Part shown: one piece after another, positions 7,090 through 12,694 of the stretch
How positions within the stretch are numbered: the stretch's first letter is position 1
Layout of the letters: each line of letters opens with the position of its first letter
NCBI GenBank assembly: GCA_022447625.1
Contig: JAKVAX010000030.1
Span: 1 to 35,180 of the forward strand
DNA length: 35,180 nt
Direction of reading: 5' to 3'
DNA from: Flavobacteriales bacterium
GTDB taxonomy: Bacteria; Bacteroidota; Bacteroidia; Flavobacteriales_D; Sanyastnellaceae
Translations under genes and position numbers: made by a program
The notes under the pieces: model-generated
Told to the model about the DNA's origin: nothing
The model's database searches: none
What the model saw: only the letters and a program-made list of their open reading frames with translations

Positions 7090-7119
7090 CGAATGTACTG
7101 AATAACAATATAAAAGCAA
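7090..7119 (-). promoter_or_regulatory. Promoter of the holin-like/lipoprotein operon
   Basis: On the minus strand TTG (7119-7117), 19-nt spacer, TACATTCG (7097-7090), one mismatch from TAnnTTTG. The start codon is at 7085, implying a leaderless or nearly leaderless transcript. Confidence 0.55.
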
Positions 7120-7149
7120 TATTTAAGAGTAATTAAATAGTGCTGAATG

Positions 7150-7181
7150 TTGCAAATATGCAATATTGTACAATACATTTG
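7150..7181 (+). promoter_or_regulatory. Promoter and operator of the XRE-regulator operon
   Basis: TTG at 7150-7152, 21-nt spacer, TACATTTG at 7174-7181. The spacer holds two palindromes: TTGCA-AATA-TGCAA (7150-7163) and the perfect TATTGTACAATA (7164-7175). The first 14-mer is identical to one at 11876-11889. The start codon is at 7201. Confidence 0.68.
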
Positions 7182-7200
7182 TTTCAACAGAGAGACACCT

Positions 7201-7419
7201 ATGTGCAATCCACCATTCAGTTTTAAGGAGATGATTTTGAGGAGGAGAGAGGAATTGAACCTTACTCAAAAAGAGCTTGCGGATAAGGCCGGAGTCAATG
7301 TTTCTACGGTTCACAGAATCGAGAGCATTACTTCCGTGACTAGTTCAACGCTTGGCAACCTGCAAAAGGTGCTTACCGCATTAGGGCTGTGCTTGAAGAT
7401 GGAGGAGTGCGATGAGTAA
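7201..7419 (+). CDS. XRE-family helix-turn-helix regulator
   Basis: The protein has 72 residues from the ATG at 7201 (MCNPPFSFKEMILRRREELN); the frame is open further upstream, but that part overlaps the promoter. The HTH spans about residues 14-60 (LNLTQKELADKAGVNVSTVHRIES), a textbook HTH_3/XRE domain with no extra C-terminal domain. It is the first gene of a + strand operon running to 11571 and overlaps the next gene by 8 nt. Operator palindromes lie directly upstream, so autoregulation is likely. It could act as an antirepressor, a Cro-like partner of the 29125-29484 repressor, or a local regulator of the accessory operon. Confidence 0.85.
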   Translation: MCNPPFSFKEMILRRREELNLTQKELADKAGVNVSTVHRIESITSVTSSTLGNLQKVLTALGLCLKMEECDE

Positions 7420-7654
7420 GATCGAGGAAACTATTGCTTATCGATTGACAAGATGGGTTATAGCAATAGGTTCAAAGTTGCTTTTGAATTACCTCATCTG
7501 GTCATTCATCCTTTGGGATCTCACTGTATGGACCTGGAACCCATTCCAAAGAAGTGGGTTTGTGCTGAGCGTGGTACTCACGTTCACTGCAGGCGCGATG
7601 ACGAAATGGAAACGAAAAACGAAAAGTGATGAACAGAACTTCAATGAGACTTAA
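7412..7654 (+). CDS. Small two-span membrane protein
   Basis: The protein has 80 residues with two hydrophobic stretches, roughly 14-36 (WVIAIGSKLLLNYLIWSFIL) and 48-62 (GFVLSVVLTFTAGA), then a basic tail KWKRKTK. It overlaps the regulator gene by 8 nt and the next gene by 11-26 nt, typical of tightly coupled phage genes. The size fits small phage membrane proteins such as holins or superinfection-exclusion proteins, but no family motif is recognised. Encoded next to a patatin-like lipase, so a joint membrane-targeting role is conceivable. Confidence 0.62.
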   Translation: MSKIEETIAYRLTRWVIAIGSKLLLNYLIWSFILWDLTVWTWNPFQRSGFVLSVVLTFTAGAMTKWKRKTKSDEQNFNET

Positions 7655-7949
7655 CTCCGGCGGACCTTTTCTGCCAGTTCAAAAGTTGAGTAGATCAGAG
7701 CGCGAAAGCGTTCACTCGATCACCTCGAAAGTGGTTGATATCGTAAAGCAATCTCGACTTGATAATTGCTGGATAGCTGTTGTGGCCGCACCTCCATATA
7801 GAGACGGCATCTACGTGGCTAAAGCAAAAGACCGAATCCTAGGCTTCTTTAAGATGAGAAGTGGGGTTGTGGTGAAATCAAAAAACGATGGGTGGCATAT
7901 TTCAGAGGCTACGCACTACCATCGCCTACCAGACAATCAACTCTTATGA
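7629..7949 (+). CDS. Hypothetical protein
   Basis: The protein has about 106 residues, starting at the ATG at 7629 or at 7644 (MRLNSGGPFLP); a GTG at 7626 precedes both. The middle, QSRLDNCWIAVVAAPPYRDGIYVAKAKDRILGFFKMRSG, suggests a compact alpha/beta domain. No family was recognised. Its TGA stop overlaps the ATG of the patatin gene (ATGA), so translation is coupled. No signal peptide or membrane span. Confidence 0.6.
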   Translation: MNRTSMRLNSGGPFLPVQKLSRSERESVHSITSKVVDIVKQSRLDNCWIAVVAAPPYRDGIYVAKAKDRILGFFKMRSGVVVKSKNDGWHISEATHYHRLPDNQLL

Positions 7950-8857
7950 AAGCTCTATTCCTACCAGGAGGAGGCACAAAGATTGCCGGAATCCTAGGCG
8001 CAGCTGAATGCGTTGTTAAGCGCCACAATTTCAAGCCAGATGTAGTTGCTGGATTATCTGCAGGAGCGATTCTTACCCCAGTTGTAGCACTTGATCGCTT
8101 TGAGAAAGCAAAGGAGGTGATTTTCGACCTGAAGGTGAAGGACTTCTTTGAGTGTCCACCTGTGAAGGACAATGGGAAGATGACCGCTACTGCGGTTTAT
8201 AGAGGATTACGAGGTAAACACTCGTTAGGTGTGATGGGCTCAGCCTTTGAGAAGACCCTTGCGAAGGTGATTGATTGGGAGAATTGGTCACAAGATATCC
8301 GCGACTCAGGTGTACACTCCTTTTGTCAAACGGTCGATATGATTGACGGAAGTGCTCTCCTTCATCCACTAGGACTTTTGGATGATTTCGAAGCGATCAA
8401 AGTAATTCTGGCAAGCGCTGCAATACCTGTGTTCGCGGAAGGTTCTGAAATAGGCAACAAATTCTTCATGTCTAGTTCGCCTCATTTTGATGGGGGGCTA
8501 AGAAATCACACCCCTGCTACACGGGTTCTAGAAGAGCAGCACTATAAATACTCTGAGGTGGTCAGCATATACAGCAGACCTGTCAGATTCACTAACGCTA
8601 TGGACCACACATGGGAGCCAGGGAATATTCTAGACATGGCTGAGCGTTCCTTAGAGATTCTAATGATGGAAGTCTCCAAAAGAGATGCAGAGCGTGAACG
8701 TGCTATATGCGAGGAAAGAGGCACTCCACTCACTCAAATTTTCCTAGACCTACCTCAGAACGGATTCTATGACACAGACAATCTAGGTCGCTCTTATCAA
8801 GACGGGTTCAAACAAGCTGCGGAAGCTATGTCTAGAAGAAAGGAGGGCGCGGTATGA
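7946..8857 (+). CDS. Patatin-like phospholipase
   Basis: This 303-residue acyl hydrolase is predicted to cleave membrane phospholipids with a Ser-Asp dyad. The start at 7946 is chosen because MKALFLPGGG begins just before the oxyanion-hole motif. Visible: GGGTK at 8-12, nucleophile elbow G36-L-S38-A-G40, and the DGG motif with D182 after the typical ILASAAIPVFAEG strand. Length suits a minimal patatin domain. No signal peptide, so it acts in the cytoplasm or at the inner leaflet. Patatin enzymes occur as effectors of anti-phage systems and as secreted virulence factors; in a phage operon it could aid lysis, alter host membranes or exclude rival phages. The enzyme class is secure, the role unknown. 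Confidence 0.9.
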   Translation: MKALFLPGGGTKIAGILGAAECVVKRHNFKPDVVAGLSAGAILTPVVALDRFEKAKEVIFDLKVKDFFECPPVKDNGKMTATAVYRGLRGKHSLGVMGSAFEKTLAKVIDWENWSQDIRDSGVHSFCQTVDMIDGSALLHPLGLLDDFEAIKVILASAAIPVFAEGSEIGNKFFMSSSPHFDGGLRNHTPATRVLEEQHYKYSEVVSIYSRPVRFTNAMDHTWEPGNILDMAERSLEILMMEVSKRDAERERAICEERGTPLTQIFLDLPQNGFYDTDNLGRSYQDGFKQAAEAMSRRKEGAV

Positions 8858-9105
8858 GTTACTTCAGAATTGTAAAGGGAGAAGGTAAAGAAGTGCTGGT
8901 GATGCCTAACGTTGAAAAGGACGAACCAGGAGTGCTTCTTATATGGTTTCCGACGATCGACGAAGGGGTTAAGATCGCCATGGGATACAACTCATGGGAA
9001 GAAGCGGAGGAGGCTCTGAAGAGGCTCACGGACGAGGGTATAATCTCTTTTATCAAAAATATGGTTCCACCTGAAATACTCGAGTACTATGCCAATGCCA
9101 GTTGA
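8854..9105 (+). CDS. Small hypothetical protein of the patatin operon
   Basis: The protein has 83 residues, starts inside the patatin stop (4-nt ATGA overlap) and overlaps the next gene by 17 nt. It is acidic, with a predicted beta-rich N-terminus (YFRIVKGEGKEVLVMPNV) and a helical SWEEAEEALKRLTDEG segment. No signal peptide or membrane span. Family not recognised. Tight coupling to the lipase suggests a related task, such as an inhibitor or regulator, but nothing in the sequence proves it. Confidence 0.62.
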   Translation: MSYFRIVKGEGKEVLVMPNVEKDEPGVLLIWFPTIDEGVKIAMGYNSWEEAEEALKRLTDEGIISFIKNMVPPEILEYYANAS

Positions 9106-9814
9106 ACCACCTAAATACAGGTTGAGAGTGTTCTCTTGGTTTGTATTCGGACTGGGGGTGTTCATTTTCGTATTGAACCTCATCGCCTTGAGCGCACAAT
9201 CACAAACCTGTGATAACCCTATTGAATTAGGGACAGAAGGTCCTTACATGGATTGCTTTGAAGCTCCACTGGAGGTTAGTGACCCTTACTCGTCTTCATG
9301 CCCAAGCTGGTACTTCGGTGGAGGCTACTGGCTTCGATTCGAAGCTCTAGGAAACCTACCAGTGTCAATCCAGGTGACCTCATCAATCGACTACACCTTC
9401 TCACCAGAGGAACCTCATATATGGTGTCACATGACCGTTTATAGTTCATGTGAAAGTGATCCTGTCTGGGGTACTACTGCATGCGGACTTGATCTACCTG
9501 CGGTTTTGTCAACGACAGCACCTGGTAGGTCGTACTACGTGGACTTGGATCTACCGGCAGGGACCTACTGGATTATGATTGGGAACGTAGGAGTTAGCCC
9601 TAGCCCTTCAGAAGACATTGAGGGGTGCTTTCAGATATCCGTCTTTAACCAAGGCTTCCTTGACTTAGAAGAGGAGGACATCATTGTTGATGATCCGGTG
9701 ATGATGCAAGCAATGGGTAAAGCAAGGAAGATTTACACGCCGCAAGGGGTGTTCATCGAGACCCCTATTGGCACATTTGATTTAACAGGAAGGAGGGTGG
9801 TCCCTCCGAATTGA
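9089..9814 (+). CDS. Secreted cysteine-rich protein with T9SS-like C-terminal motif
   Basis: The protein has 241 residues; it starts at 9089 or at 9095. After a short basic stretch comes a hydrophobic segment (FSWFVFGLGVFIFVLNLIAL) and a likely cleavage near AQSQT. The mature part opens CDNPIELGTEGPYMDCFEAP, a style common in extracellular proteins of Bacteroidetes, with about eight cysteines and a beta-rich body (RSYYVDLDLPAGTYWIMIGN). The end, TFDLTGRRVVPPN, resembles the (Y/F)DLxGRxV core of type A type IX secretion C-terminal domains, but is cut short after that core. It may be a host-derived surface or secreted protein expressed by the lysogen. Confidence 0.7.
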   Translation: MPMPVEPPKYRLRVFSWFVFGLGVFIFVLNLIALSAQSQTCDNPIELGTEGPYMDCFEAPLEVSDPYSSSCPSWYFGGGYWLRFEALGNLPVSIQVTSSIDYTFSPEEPHIWCHMTVYSSCESDPVWGTTACGLDLPAVLSTTAPGRSYYVDLDLPAGTYWIMIGNVGVSPSPSEDIEGCFQISVFNQGFLDLEEEDIIVDDPVMMQAMGKARKIYTPQGVFIETPIGTFDLTGRRVVPPN

Positions 9815-9819
9815 TAAAT

Positions 9820-9964
9820 GCTGGTGTGGCGGAATGGTAGACGTATGAAACTAGGTTGCGTGCAGGATGTTCTAGGGCAGATGTTCCTGCGTTGCACTAG
9901 TGGATTTAAGAGAACAACCCGATGCCTAGATAGGGTTGTGCAGGTTCGAATCCTGCCACCAGCA
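9820..9964 (+). tRNA. tRNA-Leu-like RNA with an enlarged anticodon arm
   Basis: The ends are those of a class II tRNA. Acceptor GCTGGTG (9820-9826) pairs perfectly with CACCAGC (9957-9963), then A. TG and a Leu-type D-arm GCGGAATGGTAGACGT follow. The T-arm GCAGG-TTCGAAT-CCTGC (9940-9956) is perfect, and a long variable arm ACAACCC/GGGTTGT (9914-9939) is present. Instead of a 17-nt anticodon arm there is a long irregular hairpin of about 50 nt, ACTAG...GCAGGA / TCCTGC...CTAGT (about 9850-9901), with a 17-nt loop containing TTCTAGG. Total length is 145 nt; a normal tRNA-Leu is about 85-90. CCA is not encoded. It may be a non-decoding tRNA mimic, an intron-bearing tRNA, or a decaying tRNA. Confidence 0.6.
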
Positions 9965-10036
9965 CATAACCATTACGGGGATTGAGCAAGACCGCGAGAG
10001 AACAGGGGCTCTGACCGCAGGGAAAGACCTGCACCT

Positions 10037-10096
10037 GGCAGAACGGTTTTGGGTTCACCTCCATACCCAAGGGGAGTTCGATTCTCCCCGCTGCCT
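10037..10096 (+). ncRNA. Second tRNA-like element (T-arm and short acceptor-like stem)
   Basis: A canonical T-arm GGGAG-TTCGATT-CTCCC (10072-10088) is followed by CTGCC (10091-10095), which pairs with GGCAG (10037-10041). Between them is a stem TTGGGT/ACCCAA (10049-10070) with a 10-nt loop. No D-arm is visible, and the acceptor has only five good pairs. Upstream, GCAGG/CCTGC (10017-10032) makes another hairpin. It resembles a D-armless or truncated tRNA and lies 73 nt after the tRNA-Leu-like element and 15 nt before the DUF4494 gene. Confidence 0.42.
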
Positions 10097-10110
10097 CTAA
10101 AACACACACC

Positions 10111-10608
10111 ATGAATAAAATCTGGTTCATTTGTAAAGTCAAGTTCCTACGTAATACAGACGGGGCAGACTCTCAGGTTACCGAGCAGTTTTTGCTTGAT
10201 GCCTACAACTATACTGAAGCTGAGACAAGAATGTCGAAGATTATGGAGGCTTCAGGACAAACACCATTCGAGATTAAACAGATCACGAAAACCAACTATG
10301 CTGAAGTCATTCACTATGATGATGCAGACTACTGGTTCAAAGTGAAGGTGTCATTTGTTTCATTCGATGAGGCCACAGGAAAGGAGAAAGGAGTAAATCA
10401 ATTCTTTCTCATGTGCGCTGGAGATGTCGAAGACGCAACAAGAAAAACCCATGACTTCTTGAAATCAACGATCTCAGGCTATGTGATCCCTTCGGTGACC
10501 TACACAAAGATTGTGGATGTATTTCCACTGGCTATGATGTCAATTAACGACATGACTGAAGGCGGTATGGTGCACGGACCACAAAAGGAAGTCCCTCATG
10601 AATCCTGA
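10111..10608 (+). CDS. DUF4494 family protein
   Basis: The protein has 165 residues. Order of landmarks matches the DUF4494 family common in Bacteroidetes phages and prophages: an N-terminal IWFICKVKFLRN strand, QVTEQFLLDAYNYTEAETRM, an internal repeat-like YWFKVKVSFVSFDEATGKEKG, and TYTKIVDVFPL near the C-terminus. Function unknown; no catalytic motif is evident. It overlaps the next gene by 11 nt. Its upstream region carries the tRNA-like elements, so the mRNA leader is highly structured. Confidence 0.85.
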   Translation: MNKIWFICKVKFLRNTDGADSQVTEQFLLDAYNYTEAETRMSKIMEASGQTPFEIKQITKTNYAEVIHYDDADYWFKVKVSFVSFDEATGKEKGVNQFFLMCAGDVEDATRKTHDFLKSTISGYVIPSVTYTKIVDVFPLAMMSINDMTEGGMVHGPQKEVPHES

Positions 10609-10837
10609 ACCACAAGAAACACCCTTCAAGATTGCGAAGGCTCAACACATAGTTGACCACTATGGGGCTAAGATTGTTTTGCTGGTGCCTGGAGAAGGAG
10701 GAGAAAAGGAAACACAAGAAACCGTTTACCTTAACAAAGGGGAGGTTATTCCTCACCATTGGGACCAGCTGAGATTTCTAAGCGTCACCTCACTTACCCG
10801 TAAGGAAAGAAGAATGCTCAAGAATCGACTCAAGTAA
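10598..10837 (+). CDS. Small hypothetical protein
   Basis: The protein has 79 residues, overlaps the DUF4494 gene by 11 nt and shares one base with the start of the YopX-like gene (TAATG). It reads like a small mixed alpha/beta protein (AKIVLLVPGEG ... VYLNKGEVIPHHWDQ) with a basic C-terminal helix (RKERRMLKNRLK). No family was recognised. Gene packing supports that it is translated. Confidence 0.6.
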   Translation: MNPEPQETPFKIAKAQHIVDHYGAKIVLLVPGEGGEKETQETVYLNKGEVIPHHWDQLRFLSVTSLTRKERRMLKNRLK

Positions 10838-11220
10838 TGCACAAACGATACAGGGTAATACGACAGGATAAGAACGAGGTGATAGGCTATTTGTATCACT
10901 CAGGAAATGTCTGGGTGTTTGAATATCCTGACGGCAAAAAGAAGTTCAATATCATCCCCAGAATCATGGACGGGAATGAGTACGTGAAGCTTCGCTACGA
11001 AGCCTATTGCGGTATCGATGATTCAGAAGGAAGGAAGATGTATCAAAATGACGAGGTGCAGAACGGAAGCGCTAGAGAAAAGTACCGTATACATTTCTTA
11101 GCAGACGTTAACACTTTCGTTCTCTTCAGCCCTAGATATGGCAACAAGAGACTACAACCCTGGTACGAACAGTACCTACCCAACCTGAAAGTAGTGAGTA
11201 GGCTTGACCCAATACCTTAA
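10837..11220 (+). CDS. YopX-like phage protein
   Basis: The protein has 127 residues. The segment YCGIDDSEGRKMYQNDEV (about 58-75) matches the signature of the YopX family (TGLKDKNGKEIYEGDIV-like), widespread small phage proteins of uncertain function. The surrounding strands (NEVIGYLYHSGNVWVFEY) fit a small beta-barrel. It is the last gene before a 165-nt non-coding stretch. Confidence 0.68.
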   Translation: MHKRYRVIRQDKNEVIGYLYHSGNVWVFEYPDGKKKFNIIPRIMDGNEYVKLRYEAYCGIDDSEGRKMYQNDEVQNGSAREKYRIHFLADVNTFVLFSPRYGNKRLQPWYEQYLPNLKVVSRLDPIP

Positions 11221-11242
11221 TATTGCTATCTTATGCTTTCGG

Positions 11243-11333
11243 ACATTTGCCTCTGCTCTCATGGCTTCTCTACCATCTAACGGATAATGCACAGCTAATT
11301 CGAAGATCCCGACTCAGATAAGGGGTCAAATGT
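11243..11333 (+). ncRNA. Possible structured RNA in the 11221-11385 gap
   Basis: The gap has no plausible gene. ACATTTG (11243-11249) is complementary to CAAATGT (11327-11333), enclosing 77 nt. Next to the 3' strand is a hairpin GATCCC/GGGGTC (11305-11327). Inside is TAACGGATAATGC, like a tRNA D-arm. Just beyond lies CTGTAAC in a GGGGG/CCCTCC stem (11345-11365), like a Tyr anticodon loop. Together these suggest a rearranged tRNA-like or leader RNA, but no standard tRNA fold can be drawn. Confidence 0.28.
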
Positions 11334-11385
11334 TAAACTAAACCGGGGGACTGTAACCACCCTCCAGTTCTAACCATCAATACAG

Positions 11386-11571
11386 ATGCCGCTTGACAAT
11401 TGCGACGCTAAGGAACGCCTTGAGTTACTGCAAAAAATGGCATGCGCCTATTTTTCTTCCAAAGGCTTCTCAGAGCAAAGTGTGAGAGAACGGAACGAAG
11501 AGGTCACTGACTTCTTTATGATCCAAGGAAAGGTGTTAGATGAGCTTTATGAGGAAGAAGCTACATCTTAG
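11386..11571 (+). CDS. Small acidic hypothetical protein
   Basis: The protein has 61 residues, acidic and helical (ERLELLQKMACAYFSSKGFSEQSVRERNEEVTDFF). No family was recognised. It is the last gene of the + strand operon; a strong terminator begins 23 nt after the stop. A structured gap precedes it, so it may have its own regulation. Confidence 0.55.
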   Translation: MPLDNCDAKERLELLQKMACAYFSSKGFSEQSVRERNEEVTDFFMIQGKVLDELYEEEATS

Positions 11572-11593
11572 ACTCAATCATTCGACTATAAGA

Positions 11594-11617
11594 GGGCTCC
11601 AAATGGAGCCCTTTTTT
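11594..11617 (+). terminator. Terminator of the XRE-patatin operon
   Basis: GGGCTCC (11594-11600), loop AAAT, GGAGCCC (11605-11611), TTTTTT. Confidence 0.9.
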
Positions 11618-11623
11618 AAATAC

Positions 11624-11709
11624 AAAAAGCCCGGCAGTAACCAGGCTTTTCAATGAAAGACGAAAACGTGAAGAAGCAATTCTCACCGAAGCGAGGTACT
11701 TGATCTTAA
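11624..11709 (-). ncRNA. Predicted short repressor-controlled RNA, unit 2
   Basis: Inferred transcript of about 85 nt from the promoter at 11715-11744 to a terminator AAAAGCCTGG/CCGGGCTTTT (11650-11625) with following T-run. It contains a CTCGC-TTCG-GTGAG hairpin. No convincing reading frame is present. The existence of the RNA is inferred from promoter plus terminator only. Confidence 0.4.
11625..11650. terminator. Bidirectional terminator
   Basis: AAAAGCCCGG (11625-11634), loop CAGTAA, CCAGGCTTTT (11641-11650), with one C/A mismatch. A and T flanks allow use on both strands: as backup for the + operon and as the end of minus-strand RNA unit 2. Confidence 0.7.
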
Positions 11710-11714
11710 CATGA

Positions 11715-11744
11715 CGAATGTACAACAATTGCAATGGTATGCAA
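11715..11744 (-). promoter_or_regulatory. Promoter/operator of short RNA unit 2
   Basis: On the minus strand TTG (11744-11742), 19-nt spacer, TACATTCG (11722-11715). The palindrome TTGCA-N6-TGCAA (11729-11744) sits in the spacer, the same layout as the other operator-bearing promoters. Confidence 0.55.
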
Positions 11745-11757
11745 TGTGATTGTGTTG

Positions 11758-11862
11758 CAAAAAGAAGGGGCTCCACGATTGGAACCCCTATCAATTAAAC
11801 TCAATAAAATGCGGTTGATGCCTATTTGACGTACAGTTTTAAAGCATTTCAACCCTTTAGCC
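11758..11862 (-). ncRNA. Predicted short repressor-controlled RNA, unit 1
   Basis: Inferred transcript of about 105 nt from the promoter at 11868-11898 to a hairpin GGGGTTCC/GGAGCCCC (11788-11767) followed by TTCTTTTT. The only ATG is followed at once by a stop, so it is probably non-coding. Unit 2 follows directly downstream; the sequences of the two RNAs are not similar. Confidence 0.42.
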
Positions 11863-11867
11863 GAAAC

Positions 11868-11898
11868 CAAATATATTGCAAATATGCAATACAAGCAA
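11868..11898 (-). promoter_or_regulatory. Promoter/operator of short RNA unit 1
   Basis: On the minus strand TTG (11898-11896), 20-nt spacer, TATATTTG (11875-11868), a full match to the -7 consensus. The spacer carries TATTGCA-AATA-TGCAATA (11874-11891), whose 14-base core is identical to the operator at 7150-7163. Confidence 0.65.
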
Positions 11899-11920
11899 TT
11901 CCAAAACGATATTTTACAAT

Positions 11921-11954
11921 AAAAAAGAGTGTGGCCTACACCCGAGCCACACTC
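11921..11954 (-). terminator. Terminator of the late operon
   Basis: On the minus strand GAGTGTGGC (11954-11946), 10-nt loop, GCCACACTC (11935-11927), TTTTTT. It lies 40 nt after the endolysin stop. Confidence 0.9.
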
Positions 11955-11993
11955 CCAGACTAGACAACAGCTAGTGCCATCCATGTCAGTTTT

Positions 11994-12452
11994 CTATTGA
12001 GGTTTGTACAGTTCCAAATGGGGAAAATCATCAAATGATTGATCTACAGATATCTGTCCGTCCATATCCCAATCACCACCCCAACGTAGTCGGTGTTCGA
12101 TTTCTCCAGCGTTATACAGTAAATCAGCTGCACACATGAGATACCCAGCAATGAACGATAGAGTGGGCCTATGCCATGTGGTGCCCTTTTCTGAAGAGTG
12201 GAAGTCGGTAGCTTCAGCGGGAAGCCTGAGGTGTTTCGACTTCTTTCTATGTTCTGGCTTGCGAGGATCGAGTCTACTCTTTCCATCTAGGAAGTAAGCT
12301 AGTTGGGTCTCTCTGTCTCTGTGAGCCTCATGTATCCCGTAGTCTACTGGGATGGATTTTATTGCCAACTCGTGAATACGACGAAGGTCTGGGTGGCATT
12401 GCTCAAGACATGCCTTTGATTTACGCCCAAAAAAATACTTCTGCTCGATCAT
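11994..12452 (-). CDS. Endolysin, M15-type peptidase
   Basis: This 152-residue peptidoglycan hydrolase resembles M15 (VanY/L-Ala-D-Glu endopeptidase) phage lysins. Metal-ligand region SKHLRLPAEATDFH (about 72-85) gives the HxxxxxAxDxH-like pattern, followed by LRWGGDWDMDG and DFPHLEL, the downstream catalytic/zinc His region. No signal peptide, so it needs a holin. It is the last gene of the late operon and overlaps the holin-like gene by 4 nt (ATGA). Expected to act on the cell wall at lysis. Confidence 0.85.
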   Translation of the reverse strand: MIEQKYFFGRKSKACLEQCHPDLRRIHELAIKSIPVDYGIHEAHRDRETQLAYFLDGKSRLDPRKPEHRKKSKHLRLPAEATDFHSSEKGTTWHRPTLSFIAGYLMCAADLLYNAGEIEHRLRWGGDWDMDGQISVDQSFDDFPHLELYKPQ

Positions 12453-12694
12453 ACCTCATCGGTTTTATCTAGTTCCTCTTTGTCCTGCCGGGACTCGCGA
12501 AGGCGTTTCTGACGTGTGGCCAGCGCACGCTCGATGTTATACCATGCTAGGCATAGTATCCCAATTACACCCGCGATAGTTGGTAGCTTCTCACTGATCA
12601 AAGCGGTAACCCATCCCAATACAATGGTATTGTTGATTTGAGGCTCCAACTTCACCAGGAGTTGATTGATGACTTGTAGTTTTCCGTGTAGCAT
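12449..12694 (-). CDS. Holin-like small membrane protein
   Basis: The protein has 81 residues: hydrophobic stretches around 23-50 (IVLGWVTALI...TIAGVIGILCLAWY) and a highly charged C-terminal tail RQKRLRESRQDKEELDKTDE, the classic small-holin layout. It sits directly before the endolysin (4-nt overlap) and after the tail hub gene (TAATG overlap). With the 6504-7085 protein, the genome has two holin candidates; position favours this one for lysis with the endolysin. Confidence 0.7.
   Translation of the reverse strand: MLHGKLQVINQLLVKLEPQINNTIVLGWVTALISEKLPTIAGVIGILCLAWYNIERALATRQKRLRESRQDKEELDKTDEV

Noticed and set aside
9906-10142. Open frame on the minus strand (78 codons) with AGRIELP and VAGFEPA phrases
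   Set aside because: These phrases are the antisense translation of two tRNA T-arms; the region is better explained by tRNA-like RNAs.
11706-11984. Minus-strand 92-codon frame in the intergenic region
   Set aside because: It runs through the late-operon terminator, an operator-promoter and another terminator; composition is not protein-like.
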